This document shows positions 27,156 to 36,201 of a stretch of 64,000 nt of DNA, piece after piece (within the stretch, counting starts at the first letter, position 1; every line of letters begins with the position of its first letter). The notes under the pieces are model-generated. The model made no database searches. It saw only the letters and a program-made list of their open reading frames with translations, and was not told the DNA's origin. The translations under genes were made by a program, and so were the position numbers. Source of the stretch: Octadecabacter temperatus (lineage in GTDB: Bacteria > Pseudomonadota > Alphaproteobacteria > Rhodobacterales > Rhodobacteraceae). The DNA is taken from the NCBI RefSeq assembly GCF_001187845.1, contig NZ_CP012160.1, forward strand, positions 1,426,001 through 1,490,000, in the 5' to 3' direction.

Positions 27156-28988
27156 ATGACCACAGGAATATACACAAGGCTGGGCGCGACACTGCGCACG
27201 ACGGCGCTTGCAATGGCGACCACAGCGCTTGCGACGTTTGCCAATGCTGAGGCAACACATGGCATAGCTATGTATGGCGACCCTGCCCTACCCCTAGATT
27301 TTGCGCATTTACCTTATGCCAACCCCGATGCGCCATATGGCGGATCTATCGTCACGGCCAACGTCGGATCCTTTGACAGCCTGAACCCGTTCATCGTCAA
27401 AGGCTCGGTTCATTGGCAGATGCGTTTCTTGATGGGCGAAAGCTTGATGGGGCGCTCTTTGGATGAACCTTTCTCGCTTTATGGCCTTCTCGCCGAATCG
27501 GTTGAGACCGCTGAAGACCGCTCATGGGTCGAATTTACCCTCCGCCCAGAGGCCCGATTCTCTGATGGCAGCCCAGTTACGGTCGAAGACGTGATTTGGT
27601 CTTACGAAACTCTCGGCACTGTGGGTCACCCGCGCTACCATGGCTTCTTTAACAAAGTAGACAGCATCGAAACCGTCGGCGAGCGCGGCGTGCGTTTCAA
27701 CTTCAATGAAGAAGACCGCGAATTGGCGCTTCTCGCGGGTTTGCGTCCGATTTTGCAGAAATCCCAGTGGGAAGGCTTGGATTTCGCTGAATCCGGCCTC
27801 GATGTGATCCCTGTCACGTCCTCCCCCTATATCATCACCGACTTTGAAGCTGGCCGTCACATCGAGATGACACGCAATCCCGACTACTGGGGTGCCGATA
27901 TCGTGCCATTCGTGAACGGGCTTTATAACCTCGACACGATCCGTATGGAGTTCTTTGGCGATGAAACCGCCGCGTTTGAGGCCTTCAAAGTGGGGGAGAT
28001 CAACACCAACCGTGAATTCAACGTCGCCAAGTGGGACAGCCAGTATGACTTCGCGCTGATGCAGTCGGGCGATTTTGTACGCTCCATCCTGCCGCACTCG
28101 CGCCCTAGCGGGATTACAGGCTTCGTCATGAACACCCGCCTGCCGCAGTTTGAAGACATCCGCGTACGCGATGCGATGATCCATGCGTTCAACTTTGAAT
28201 TCATCAACGACACGATGACAGGCGGCGCGCAGCCGCGCATCACCTCCTATTTCTCAAACTCGCCACTGGCGATGCAAGACGGCCCAGCCACGGGCCGCGT
28301 GTTGGAGTTCCTTGAACCATTCGCCGACAGCATCCCTGCTGATGCGATCACAGGCTACGCCCTGCCCGTGTCTGACGGATCAGAGCGTAACCGCGCCAAC
28401 ATCGGCGCTGCGCTCGATCTGATGGAACAGGCTGGCTACAGCGTTCAGGACGGTGTGATGGCAAACGCGGACGGCGAAGCGTTCACCTTTGAAATCCTGC
28501 TGAAATCAGGCTCAAGTGAAAACCAGTCGATGGTGGACATGTATGTCGAAAGCCTCGGTCGCCTTGGCATCACGCCAACGATCACTGTGGTGGACAACGC
28601 GCAATACTCTGAGCGTACGGATGTCTATGACTTCGGCATGACCTACTACCGCCGCGGGCTATCCCTGTCCCCGGGCAACGAACAGTACCTCTACTGGGGC
28701 GTTGAAGGCGCTGACGTTGAAGGTGGGCGCAACATGATGGGCGTGAAGTCCGAAGCGATCGACGCGATGATCGACCACTTGCTGACGTCCCCAAGCCAAG
28801 ACGACTTCCTCGCCGCAACGCAAGGCTTGGACCGTCTTCTGACGTCTGGGCGCTACGTGATCCCGATCTATCAGTGGAACATCAGCCGCATCGCCCACGA
28901 CAAGAACCTGCACTACCCAGAAACCATGCCGATCTTCGGCGACTGGCCCGGCTGGCAGCCAGACGTTTGGTGGTATTCAGAAGACTAA
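27156..28988 (+). CDS. Extracellular solute-binding protein, family 5 (YejA-like)
   Basis: A 610-residue periplasmic binding protein. The N terminus is a signal peptide ending around ATFANA. The family 5 (oligopeptide/nickel) architecture is clear, and YejA-type features are visible: HGIAMYGDPALPLDFAHLPY, YGGSIVTANVGSFDSLNPF and the ending PGWQPDVWWYSED. YejA relatives bind peptides or microcin C for an ABC importer. No yejBEF genes are nearby, and a strong terminator follows directly, so the gene is monocistronic. GGGAG precedes the start. Confidence 0.9.
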   Translation: MTTGIYTRLGATLRTTALAMATTALATFANAEATHGIAMYGDPALPLDFAHLPYANPDAPYGGSIVTANVGSFDSLNPFIVKGSVHWQMRFLMGESLMGRSLDEPFSLYGLLAESVETAEDRSWVEFTLRPEARFSDGSPVTVEDVIWSYETLGTVGHPRYHGFFNKVDSIETVGERGVRFNFNEEDRELALLAGLRPILQKSQWEGLDFAESGLDVIPVTSSPYIITDFEAGRHIEMTRNPDYWGADIVPFVNGLYNLDTIRMEFFGDETAAFEAFKVGEINTNREFNVAKWDSQYDFALMQSGDFVRSILPHSRPSGITGFVMNTRLPQFEDIRVRDAMIHAFNFEFINDTMTGGAQPRITSYFSNSPLAMQDGPATGRVLEFLEPFADSIPADAITGYALPVSDGSERNRANIGAALDLMEQAGYSVQDGVMANADGEAFTFEILLKSGSSENQSMVDMYVESLGRLGITPTITVVDNAQYSERTDVYDFGMTYYRRGLSLSPGNEQYLYWGVEGADVEGGRNMMGVKSEAIDAMIDHLLTSPSQDDFLAATQGLDRLLTSGRYVIPIYQWNISRIAHDKNLHYPETMPIFGDWPGWQPDVWWYSED

Positions 28989-28990
28989 AG

Positions 28991-29017
28991 AAAAGGCGCT
29001 CCTCGGAGCGCCTTTTT
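28991..29017 (+). terminator. Rho-independent terminator of the YejA-like gene
   Basis: GGCGCTC (28995-29001) pairs with GAGCGCC (29006-29012) over a CTCG loop, followed by five T. A-run on the other side makes it potentially bidirectional. It begins two bases after the stop codon. Confidence 0.85.
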
Positions 29018-29474
29018 GTTGCGGCGCAACGAATTTCTGCAATGAACCCAAAGCAGAAGTGTAAAATTCCCGTTTCGCGCGCTCGCAGCGGGGAGAATGC
29101 TGCGTAAGCGAAAGCCGCCATGCCGTCGCGCAACGAAAGAAACTGTCAATGGTGTAGCCCGTAGCATGGATCAACCGGCGAATTTACAAGTTGCGGGACT
29201 AAGCTGGCTTTCAATTCTCCCTTTCAAAGGGTTTCTTGCAGCCAAAACCCACCTTTCTACTGCCTCTCGATTGCCTTTCAAACGCTGCGTTCAGGTTAAA
29301 AGAGCGGACCTGGTCAGTTGCAAAAGTCACTTCACTGGGTCGGTTTTCGCCGTCTGGATCGGGGCTGCAACCGCACACTTTTCTTCAATGTCAGTTTACC
29401 TCCGCGCAGGTCTTCAATGGTCAAATTTGACTCTTTTAGGAAATTGAGAATGATTGCGGAGGGAGACACAAATC
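29018..29474. other. Gene-free stretch before the GAF/Fis regulator
   Basis: About 457 bases. Open frames exist on the plus strand but lack ribosome-binding sites and family resemblance, and minus-strand frames are stop-interrupted. The composition differs slightly from the genes around it. It might be a decayed gene or an interspersed element, but I cannot name one. The promoter of the downstream regulator must lie at its right end. Confidence 0.4.
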
Positions 29475-29480
29475 TTGGCA

Positions 29481-30434
29481 ATGCTATCAACAACACACGT
29501 CGAGGCTGTAATCGCATCGGTGCAATCAAAGTCGGCGGCCGCGCGCTCTCGGCTTGCAGCGTCTTGGCGCCGCTCGATGTTGTCGCATGGTCTTGATCCG
29601 TCCCATATGGCCCCACAGGCCTGTCTTCCCGGTCAAGATATCGCCGAACGACGCGACGCTTTGGGCCGTGTTATGGATATTGCAGCCCCCAAATTAGATC
29701 GACTTTTCGAGCTGGTGGGGAGTTCAGGCTGTGGCGTTGTATTGACGGACTGCGATGGCGTCGTTGTGGATCATCGTTTTTCGGACGCCGACCAAACGGT
29801 CTTTGAAGGATGGGGGCTGGGGCTTGGCGCGGTGTGGAGTGAAGCGACCGAAGGTACCAACGGCATAGGAACCTGCATCACCGAAGAGCGCGCAGTTACG
29901 ATTCACCGCAACGAGCACTTCATGGCGCGCAACACCGCGATGAGCTGCATCGACGCCCCGATCTTTGGATCCGATGGGCAACTGATAGCAGCTCTTGATG
30001 TGTCTTCAGCGCGTGCCGACCAAACGCAGGCCATCAATGGGATGATTGCTGAAATGGTATCACAGATTGCACGCACGGTTGAGGCCGACAATTTCCGTGC
30101 GACCTATGCGCAGGCCCGTATCGTGGTTGCAGATCACGTCGATGCGTCCAGCTCCATGTTGTTGGCTGTCGATGCCGACGACGTGGTTGTCGGGGCAACC
30201 CGTGGCGCGCGAAAGGCTTATGGTTTGGAAGCGCAAGGCGCGCTATCGCCGAGGGCGGCCAGTGATCTGTTCGGGCGTGGCGACGGCCCTGTCGGATTTG
30301 AAAAGGCAGAACGCGCAGCCGTTGTGCGTGCTTTGGTTCGCGCCAACAATAACGTCAGCGTCGCGGCCCGCGATCTGGCTGTGTCCCGTGCGACGCTCTA
30401 CCGGCGTATGAAACGGTTGGGTTTGAGCGAATAA
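29481..30434 (+). CDS. GAF-domain regulator with Fis-type helix-turn-helix (AcoR-like, no AAA+ domain)
   Basis: About 317 residues. The N-terminal part matches the sensor half of AcoR-like activators (RLAASWRRSMLSHGLDP, then a GAF domain with TEGTNGIGTCITEERAV and APIFGSDGQLIAALDVS). The C-terminal 40 residues are a Fis-type HTH (NNVSVAARDLAVSRATLYRR). The AAA+ sigma-54 activation domain is absent. Start uncertain: ATG 29481, or TTG 29475 nine bases after GGAGGGAG. It lies 125 bases before coxG in the same direction and is the likely regulator of the cox genes. An imperfect TGTC-type inverted repeat lies between them. Confidence 0.85.
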   Translation: MLSTTHVEAVIASVQSKSAAARSRLAASWRRSMLSHGLDPSHMAPQACLPGQDIAERRDALGRVMDIAAPKLDRLFELVGSSGCGVVLTDCDGVVVDHRFSDADQTVFEGWGLGLGAVWSEATEGTNGIGTCITEERAVTIHRNEHFMARNTAMSCIDAPIFGSDGQLIAALDVSSARADQTQAINGMIAEMVSQIARTVEADNFRATYAQARIVVADHVDASSSMLLAVDADDVVVGATRGARKAYGLEAQGALSPRAASDLFGRGDGPVGFEKAERAAVVRALVRANNNVSVAARDLAVSRATLYRRMKRLGLSE

Positions 30435-30443
30435 CCCGCCGCC

Positions 30444-30461
30444 TGTCTCAGATGTGCGACA
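30444..30461 (+). promoter_or_regulatory. Imperfect inverted repeat upstream of coxG
   Basis: TGTCTCA (30444-30450) and TGCGACA (30455-30461) form a 7-bp inverted repeat with one mismatch and a 4-base spacer, 99 bp before coxG and 10 bp after the regulator stop. It is well placed to be the binding site of the adjacent Fis-HTH regulator. Confidence 0.4.
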
Positions 30462-30559
30462 CTTGTTGGATGGCTTGACGTAAAGGCCACTTCCCAGACC
30501 TCCCTAAAATTGCTGCTCTGTCTACTTCGAGGAGCCATTGATGGACTGGGAGGGCCGCA

Positions 30560-31075
30560 ATGAAATTATCCGACCAACGAGAGATCGCTGCTGAACGTCA
30601 AACCGTTTGGGAGGCGATCTTGAATCCGGAGGTTCTAAAGGCCTGCATTCCGGGCTGTGAGGAACTGACCGGATCGCACGAAGACGGGTTCGAAGCCGTC
30701 GTCGTACAGAAAGTCGGTCCCGTGAAAGCCAAGTTTAAAGGTGAAGTCACAATTTCCGACGTGGTGATCGGCGAAAGCCTGACCTTGTCGGGGCAAGGCA
30801 AAGGTGGGCCTGCTGGATTCGCCTCGGGTTCGGCGGACGTTCGTCTAACTGATATAGAGGGTGGCACGCTGCTCGAATATGATGTCGATGCCAAAGTGGG
30901 TGGTAAGCTTGCCCAACTCGGCAGCCGGATTATTGACGGATTTGCCAAGAAATTGGCTGGCCAATTTTTTGAGAGGTTTCAGGAAGGGCTGGAACCAGAA
31001 CTCGAAACCGTTGCCGAAAATACAGACCAGAAAGAGACGAGAAAGGGATGGATCGGGCGCATGTTCAAAGCATAG
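30560..31075 (+). CDS. coxG: CoxG-type SRPBCC protein
   Basis: A 171-residue CO-dehydrogenase subunit G family protein with an SRPBCC/START-like lipid-binding fold (residues 1-145: ERQTVWEAILNPEVLKACIPG, GEVTISD). A short C-terminal helix (WIGRMFKA) may touch the membrane. CoxG homologues have been reported to bind quinones or anchor the hydroxylase at the membrane. GGGAGGG precedes the start by five bases. First gene of the coxGSLM-xdhC run; more often coxG lies downstream of coxSLM. Confidence 0.9.
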   Translation: MKLSDQREIAAERQTVWEAILNPEVLKACIPGCEELTGSHEDGFEAVVVQKVGPVKAKFKGEVTISDVVIGESLTLSGQGKGGPAGFASGSADVRLTDIEGGTLLEYDVDAKVGGKLAQLGSRIIDGFAKKLAGQFFERFQEGLEPELETVAENTDQKETRKGWIGRMFKA

Positions 31076-31111
31076 CGCACCGACTTTAGATCATTTTCCA
31101 AGGAGGAAGAG

Positions 31112-31597
31112 ATGCCTAAAATTACGATGAACATCAACGGACGCGAAACGTCGACAGAGGTGGAAAACCGCACCCTGCTATCGACGGCATTGCGTGAAAA
31201 CCTGCATCTGACAGGCACCCATATCGGCTGCGACACCAGCCAGTGCGGCGCTTGCGTGGTGCATGTGAACGGCAAGGCCGTGAAATCCTGCTCTGTCTTT
31301 GCGGCTGAACTTGATGGCGCGACGGTCGACACCATCGAAGGCCAAGCCAACGCAGACGGATCGCTGAACGTGATCCAGCAGGCCTTTCAGGATCACCACG
31401 GATTGCAGTGCGGGTTTTGCACGCCTGGCATGGTGATGAGCGCGGCTGAACTTCTGAAAGTGAACCCCAAGCCCTCTGAGGCTGAAATCCGCGATTACCT
31501 TGAGGGGAACATCTGCCGATGCACCGGATATCAGGGCATCGTGAACGCAATCATGGCAGCGAGCGGGCAAGACGTCCCCTCGATTGCCGCAGAATAG
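31112..31597 (+). CDS. coxS: Molybdenum hydroxylase small [2Fe-2S] subunit (CoxS-like)
   Basis: A 161-residue iron-sulfur subunit. The N-terminal plant-type [2Fe-2S] cluster is bound by CDTSQCGAC plus a later Cys (KSCSVF); the C-terminal helical [2Fe-2S] domain has CGFCTPGM and CRCTGYQ. Electrons pass from the Mo site of CoxL through these clusters to FAD in CoxM. AGGAGG lies six bases before the start. Gene order S-L-M is typical of form II clusters. Confidence 0.95.
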   Translation: MPKITMNINGRETSTEVENRTLLSTALRENLHLTGTHIGCDTSQCGACVVHVNGKAVKSCSVFAAELDGATVDTIEGQANADGSLNVIQQAFQDHHGLQCGFCTPGMVMSAAELLKVNPKPSEAEIRDYLEGNICRCTGYQGIVNAIMAASGQDVPSIAAE

Positions 31598-31609
31598 GGA
31601 GGATACCAA

Positions 31610-33976
31610 ATGCCAGACGGAGGAATTGGTGCACCAACCAAACGCCGCGAAGACACGCGGTTTCTGACGGGCCGCGGGAAATACACAGACGATTTCACGC
31701 CCCAAAACACATCCTATTGCGCCTTTGCCCGCAGCCAAGTGGCGAATGGCAAGATCAATAGTGTCGACATGAGCGCGGCGGCAGAAATGCCCGGCGTCTT
31801 GGCGACATTCACAGGCGAAGATTTCGTCGAAACCGGCGGGAACCCCGCTGGTTGGGCCATCGTGAGCCGAGACGGCGAGCCGATGAAAGAACCCAAGCGG
31901 CCTGTTCTGGCCCATGGTAAAGTCCGCCATGTTGGCGATGCTTATGCGGCTGTAGTTGCCGAGACGCTTGAACAAGCGCTCGATGCGGTGGAAGCGATTG
32001 AAGCGGACATTGAAGAGCTCGATGCAGTGACCGACATGGCTTCGGCCGTCGCGAATGCAGGTTCACTCGTTCATGACGAAATCGAAACGAACACCTGTTT
32101 TGACTGGGGCTGGATCGAAGACAACCGTGCCGCCACGGACGATGCCATTAAGGCCGCGCCACATGTGACGACGTTGGAATTGGTCAACAACCGTCTGGTT
32201 CCGAACGCTTTGGAGCCACGTGCCTCTATTGGTGAATACGACCCTGGTACGGGTGACTATAAACTTACGACCACATCCCAGAACCCGCACCTATCACGGC
32301 TTTTGATTGCGGCGTTTGTGCTTGGAATTCCTGAGAACAAATTGACTGTTTATGCGCCGGACGTCGGTGGCGGATTTGGTTCGAAGATCTACCACTACAG
32401 CGAAGAAGCTTTGGTTCTTGCTGCAGCTAAGAAGCTGGGTCGCCCTGTAAAATGGACGGCAACCCGCACAGAATCCTTCCTTGCAGATGCCCATGGTCGT
32501 GACCACGTTACAAAGATCGAACTGGCCACAGAAACCGATGGCACTTTCATCGCGTTCCGCACGGAAACGATGGCCAATGTCGGGGCTTACCTGTCTAACT
32601 TTGCGACTGTGACGCCAACCTTCCTGCACGGCACGTTGATGGCGGGGAACTATACGGTTCCCAATGTCTACGTGAACGTCAAAGCGGTGTTCACCAACAC
32701 GGCACCCGTCGATGCCTATCGCGGCGCAGGACGGCCAGAGGCGACCTATTCACTCGAACGGGTCATCGACAAGTGCGCCCGCGAGTTGGGGATGGACCCT
32801 GTCGAAATCCGCCGCAAAAACTTCATCAAAAAGGATCAATATCCTTACGCTTCAGCGGCTGGTCTTGAATACGACAGCGGTGATTATGACGCCTTGATGG
32901 ACGGTTTGGAAAAGACTGCCGACCTTGCCGGATTTGAAACGCGCCGTGCAGAAAGTGCCAAGAACGGCAAGCTACGCGGGCTTGGTATCAACGCCTACAT
33001 CGAAGCTTGCGGCATCGCGCCGTCCAACCTTGTCGGCATTCTTGGCGCGCGTGTTGGTCTATACGATGCCGCGACTGTGCGGGTGAACCCGACGGGCAAT
33101 ATTTCGGTCATGGTTGGGGCGCATAGCCACGGCCAAGGCCATGAAACCGCCTTCCCGCAGATTGTTGCGGATATGCTGGGGGTTGATCCGTTGTCAGTCG
33201 ACATCGTGCATGGTGATACGTCGAAAATCCCGTTCGGGATGGGCACTTATGGATCCCGCAGCCTTGCTGTTTGTGGGTCCGCGGTGTTCCGCGCAACGGA
33301 AAAGATCATCTTAAAGGCAACTGCGATTGCAGCGCACATGCTGGAAGATAAACCGGAGAACATCGAGTTCAAAGACGGCGTCTTTACGATTAAAGGCACC
33401 AACAAGAACGTGGGCTTTGGTGATGTCGCACTTAAGGCCTACATCCCGCACGACTACCCGATTGAGGATCTCGAACCGGGCTTGGAAGAAACAGCGTTCT
33501 ATGATCCGGCGAACTTCACATACCCGTCGGGCGCTTATGCCAGTGAGGTTGAAGTGGACCCTGAAACTGGCAAGGTCACGATTTGTTCGATGGTTGCGCT
33601 AGATGACTTTGGCGTTGTCGTGAACCCGATGATCGTCACAGGCCAAGTGCAGGGCGGTTTAGCGCAGGGCATTGGTCAGGCGTTGTTGGAAAACAGCGTC
33701 TATGACGAGAACGGCCAACTGCTGTCAGGATCGCTCATGGACTACGCGATGCCACGGGCAGACGATCTGCCAAATTTGGTGGTCGATCATAGTCATGCGA
33801 CGCGCTGCACCCACAACCCGATCGGGTCCAAGGGTTGCGGTGAAGCGGGTGCAATTGGGTCGCCTCCGACGATCGTGAACGCCGTGGTCGATGCGCTGGT
33901 ACGTGGGGGGCATGATGTCGATCATATCGATATGCCTGTCTCTCCGTCACGCGTATGGGCGGCTATGAACAAATGA
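31610..33976 (+). CDS. coxL: Molybdenum hydroxylase large subunit, form II CoxL-like
   Basis: A 788-residue xanthine-dehydrogenase-family molybdopterin-binding subunit. The active-site loop reads AYRGAGR (residues 369-375), the form II signature; form I CO dehydrogenase has AYRCSFR with the Cys that carries copper. That Cys is missing here. The catalytic Glu is present in GCGEAGAIGSPP (Glu745). Mo-cofactor loops GGGFGSK and GSRSLAVCGSAV are seen. Form II enzymes in Roseobacters generally have not been shown to support CO oxidation, so the physiological substrate is probably another small organic compound. Confidence 0.93.
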   Translation: MPDGGIGAPTKRREDTRFLTGRGKYTDDFTPQNTSYCAFARSQVANGKINSVDMSAAAEMPGVLATFTGEDFVETGGNPAGWAIVSRDGEPMKEPKRPVLAHGKVRHVGDAYAAVVAETLEQALDAVEAIEADIEELDAVTDMASAVANAGSLVHDEIETNTCFDWGWIEDNRAATDDAIKAAPHVTTLELVNNRLVPNALEPRASIGEYDPGTGDYKLTTTSQNPHLSRLLIAAFVLGIPENKLTVYAPDVGGGFGSKIYHYSEEALVLAAAKKLGRPVKWTATRTESFLADAHGRDHVTKIELATETDGTFIAFRTETMANVGAYLSNFATVTPTFLHGTLMAGNYTVPNVYVNVKAVFTNTAPVDAYRGAGRPEATYSLERVIDKCARELGMDPVEIRRKNFIKKDQYPYASAAGLEYDSGDYDALMDGLEKTADLAGFETRRAESAKNGKLRGLGINAYIEACGIAPSNLVGILGARVGLYDAATVRVNPTGNISVMVGAHSHGQGHETAFPQIVADMLGVDPLSVDIVHGDTSKIPFGMGTYGSRSLAVCGSAVFRATEKIILKATAIAAHMLEDKPENIEFKDGVFTIKGTNKNVGFGDVALKAYIPHDYPIEDLEPGLEETAFYDPANFTYPSGAYASEVEVDPETGKVTICSMVALDDFGVVVNPMIVTGQVQGGLAQGIGQALLENSVYDENGQLLSGSLMDYAMPRADDLPNLVVDHSHATRCTHNPIGSKGCGEAGAIGSPPTIVNAVVDALVRGGHDVDHIDMPVSPSRVWAAMNK

Positions 33977-34039
33977 TCTCTCGTAGGCCAAGGGTTGGGG
34001 TCCGCCCCTGCCTTTGGTCACAGAATAAGGACATGAAAC

Positions 34040-34825
34040 ATGTATGATTTTGATTTGGTAATCCCCAGTTCGGTGGCCGAGGCATCCACAGCAATGAAAG
34101 CTGATGGCGCGCAGGCATTGGGCGGTGGGCAGACACTCCTGCCAACAATGAAACAGCGATTGGCATCGCCGGACGTTTTGGTGAGGCTAAGTGGCCTTAG
34201 CGAACTAGTCGGTGTGAACGCTGCATCGGGTACGCTCAGTGTTGGTGGCGCAACGACCCATGCGCAGGTTGCTGACGAAGGCGCTGCTTTCCCTGCTTTG
34301 GCGGTTTTGGCTGGCAATATCGGTGACCCAGCCGTGCGCAATCGGGGTACTATCGGCGGCTCAATCGCCAATAACGATCCGGCGGCTTGCTATCCGGCAG
34401 GTGCACTCGGGGCCGGTGCGACAATCGTCACCAATACGCGTGAAATTGCGGCGGACGACTACTTTGTCGATCTGTTCGAAACCGCGCTTGAGGAAGGTGA
34501 GATCGTCACGGGCGTGAACTTCCCCATCCCTGATGCGGCGAACTATCAGAAGTTCGACCAGCCCGCCTCTCGGTTTGCTTTGGTCGGTGTTTTTGTTGCC
34601 AAGTTCGGCGACGCCGTGCGTGTGGCCGTCACAGGCGCGTCCAACAGCGGAGTATTCCGCTGGAGCGAAGCAGAAACCGCATTGGGCGCCAATTTCGCGC
34701 CAGATGCAGTCGAAGGCCTCTCTGTGGATGCCGGTGATCTGATTTCGGACCTGCATGGGTCTGCAGAGTATCGTGCGCATTTGATTGGCGTACTGACTAG
34801 GCGCGCGGTGCAGGCTTGTACCTAA
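34040..34825 (+). CDS. coxM: Molybdenum hydroxylase FAD subunit (CoxM-like)
   Basis: A 261-residue FAD-binding subunit. The two FAD loops are visible: ALGGGQTLLPTMK near residue 30 and NRGTIGGSIANNDPA near 107. It would receive electrons from CoxS and pass them to an acceptor, perhaps quinone through CoxG. AAGGA precedes the start. Completes the S-L-M set; a 72-base gap separates it from xdhC. Confidence 0.94.
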   Translation: MYDFDLVIPSSVAEASTAMKADGAQALGGGQTLLPTMKQRLASPDVLVRLSGLSELVGVNAASGTLSVGGATTHAQVADEGAAFPALAVLAGNIGDPAVRNRGTIGGSIANNDPAACYPAGALGAGATIVTNTREIAADDYFVDLFETALEEGEIVTGVNFPIPDAANYQKFDQPASRFALVGVFVAKFGDAVRVAVTGASNSGVFRWSEAETALGANFAPDAVEGLSVDAGDLISDLHGSAEYRAHLIGVLTRRAVQACT

Positions 34826-34897
34826 GCCGAAAAAAACGGGTGAGGACGTCACAATTGTGGCGTTCTCACTTCTTTCAATATCGTTCGAAAGCCCCTT

Positions 34898-35830
34898 ATG
34901 CACATGACTGCGATCACTACCGCGCAACCCAACACGCGTGATCCGCTTCTTGCACTGGCGATGGGCGAGGTTTCTGGCGTGGTGGCCTTGGTTATACGTA
35001 CCGAAGGTCCTTCTTATCGCTCCGTTGGGGCATCAATGGTCTTTGCTGACGACGGTAGCCGGATTGGCAGTTTGTCATCGGGATGTATCGAATCCGATCT
35101 CGCCTTGCATGCCGCTGAGGTAAAAGCAGATAACTCCCCGCGGCGCATCCTCTACGGCTCAGGGTCGCCTTATGTGGATATCCAGTTGCCCTGTGGCGGC
35201 GGCCTCGAGATCCTGTTGTTGCCGCAACCGCAACCCGATGAACTGGCGTTGATTGCCAAGATTGTGACCGATCGTCACGCAATTGACCTTTCCATCGCAA
35301 TGGAAAGCGGCCGAATTTCGCAAGGCCCACCATCAAAGACCGGAATTTTTGGCCCGAACTTTGCCCTGCACCTTACGCCTCCGCTTAGATTTGTGGTCTT
35401 CGGTAAAGGCCCCGAGGCGACAACATTCACACGACTGGCCCAATCGCTCGGTTACCATGGTGCCTTGGTCTCTCCGGATCCAGAAACGCTGAACATTTCT
35501 GCCGTCGGCGAGTGGGACTTACATGAGATACACAGCCCAATTTGCCCGACAGGGGTATCATTGGATGAAAACACAGCCGTTCTGCTTTTCTTCCATGACC
35601 ATGATTGGGAAGCCCCGATCCTCAGCAAAATCCTTGATCATGAAACGTTCTATATCGGATGTCAGGGCAGCCAAAAAACCAGCGAGAAGAGGCTTGCGGA
35701 ATTGAACCTCATCGGAGTGTCCGCGGCGAAAATCCAGAAAGTTCGTGGACCGATTGGGCTAATACCATCCGCACGCGACAGCAGCACACTTGCGGTCTCG
35801 GTCCTTGCGGAAATACTCGCCAACCATTGA
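34898..35830 (+). CDS. XdhC/CoxI-family molybdenum hydroxylase maturation protein
   Basis: A 310-residue XdhC-like protein. The N-terminal XdhC domain has EGPSYRSVGASMVF and SSGCIESDL; the middle has LPCGGGLEIL; and the C-terminal Rossmann-like domain begins with FVVFGKGPEATTF and contains YIGCQGSQKTSEKR. Family members bind the molybdenum cofactor and deliver the sulfurated form to xanthine-dehydrogenase-type enzymes. Location right after coxM makes the cox enzyme its likely client. An ATG two codons later (34904) is an alternative start. Confidence 0.9.
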   Translation: MHMTAITTAQPNTRDPLLALAMGEVSGVVALVIRTEGPSYRSVGASMVFADDGSRIGSLSSGCIESDLALHAAEVKADNSPRRILYGSGSPYVDIQLPCGGGLEILLLPQPQPDELALIAKIVTDRHAIDLSIAMESGRISQGPPSKTGIFGPNFALHLTPPLRFVVFGKGPEATTFTRLAQSLGYHGALVSPDPETLNISAVGEWDLHEIHSPICPTGVSLDENTAVLLFFHDHDWEAPILSKILDHETFYIGCQGSQKTSEKRLAELNLIGVSAAKIQKVRGPIGLIPSARDSSTLAVSVLAEILANH

Positions 35831-36201
35831 GGTTCAAACAGACAGTTCCGGTGTTTAGAGTGAAACGGCAGGATCACCTCGCATTTTGCTGGGCATTTTG
35901 AGATGACACCCCCAAATAGATACAACTACCAACTAATTAACGAACGCTATAACAAATGGCGTCTAGTGGAATCGTTCACCGAAACGATTAATCTTCTAGC
36001 GCTCATATTCCAGTTTTCGACTATTTACGCCTTTCGCACACTCCGTTGCATATGTCGTTTTGGGCTCTTCGCGGCCTAATGCGTTTGCAGAAACGCCGCT
36101 TGCCAGCGACTTCGGACAACGGCCATTCGACTGGAAGCTATGCTCTCTTTGTCGGCGCGGTGCTTATGTCTTGGTTTGGAAGGATGATTGGAGGGCATTT
36201 T
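35831..36201. other. Gene-free stretch between xdhC and the recombinase
   Basis: 371 bases with no credible gene. An AT-rich part holds a 7-bp inverted repeat, AATCGTT (35970-35976) and AACGATT (35983-35989), separated by six bases; it could be an operator for the recombinase gene. No direct repeats resembling attachment sites, and no tRNA, were found. Confidence 0.45.

Noticed and set aside
29097..29447. 116-residue open frame before the GAF/Fis regulator
   Set aside because: No start signal or family similarity; listed as gene-free region instead.
31610..33976. Aerobic CO dehydrogenase (form I CoxL)
   Set aside because: The loop is AYRGAGR, not AYRCSFR; the copper-binding Cys is missing and gene order is S-L-M.
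36046..36201. Longer recombinase start at 36046
   Set aside because: That codon is TTG without a ribosome-binding site; GGAGG and the family N terminus support 36202.
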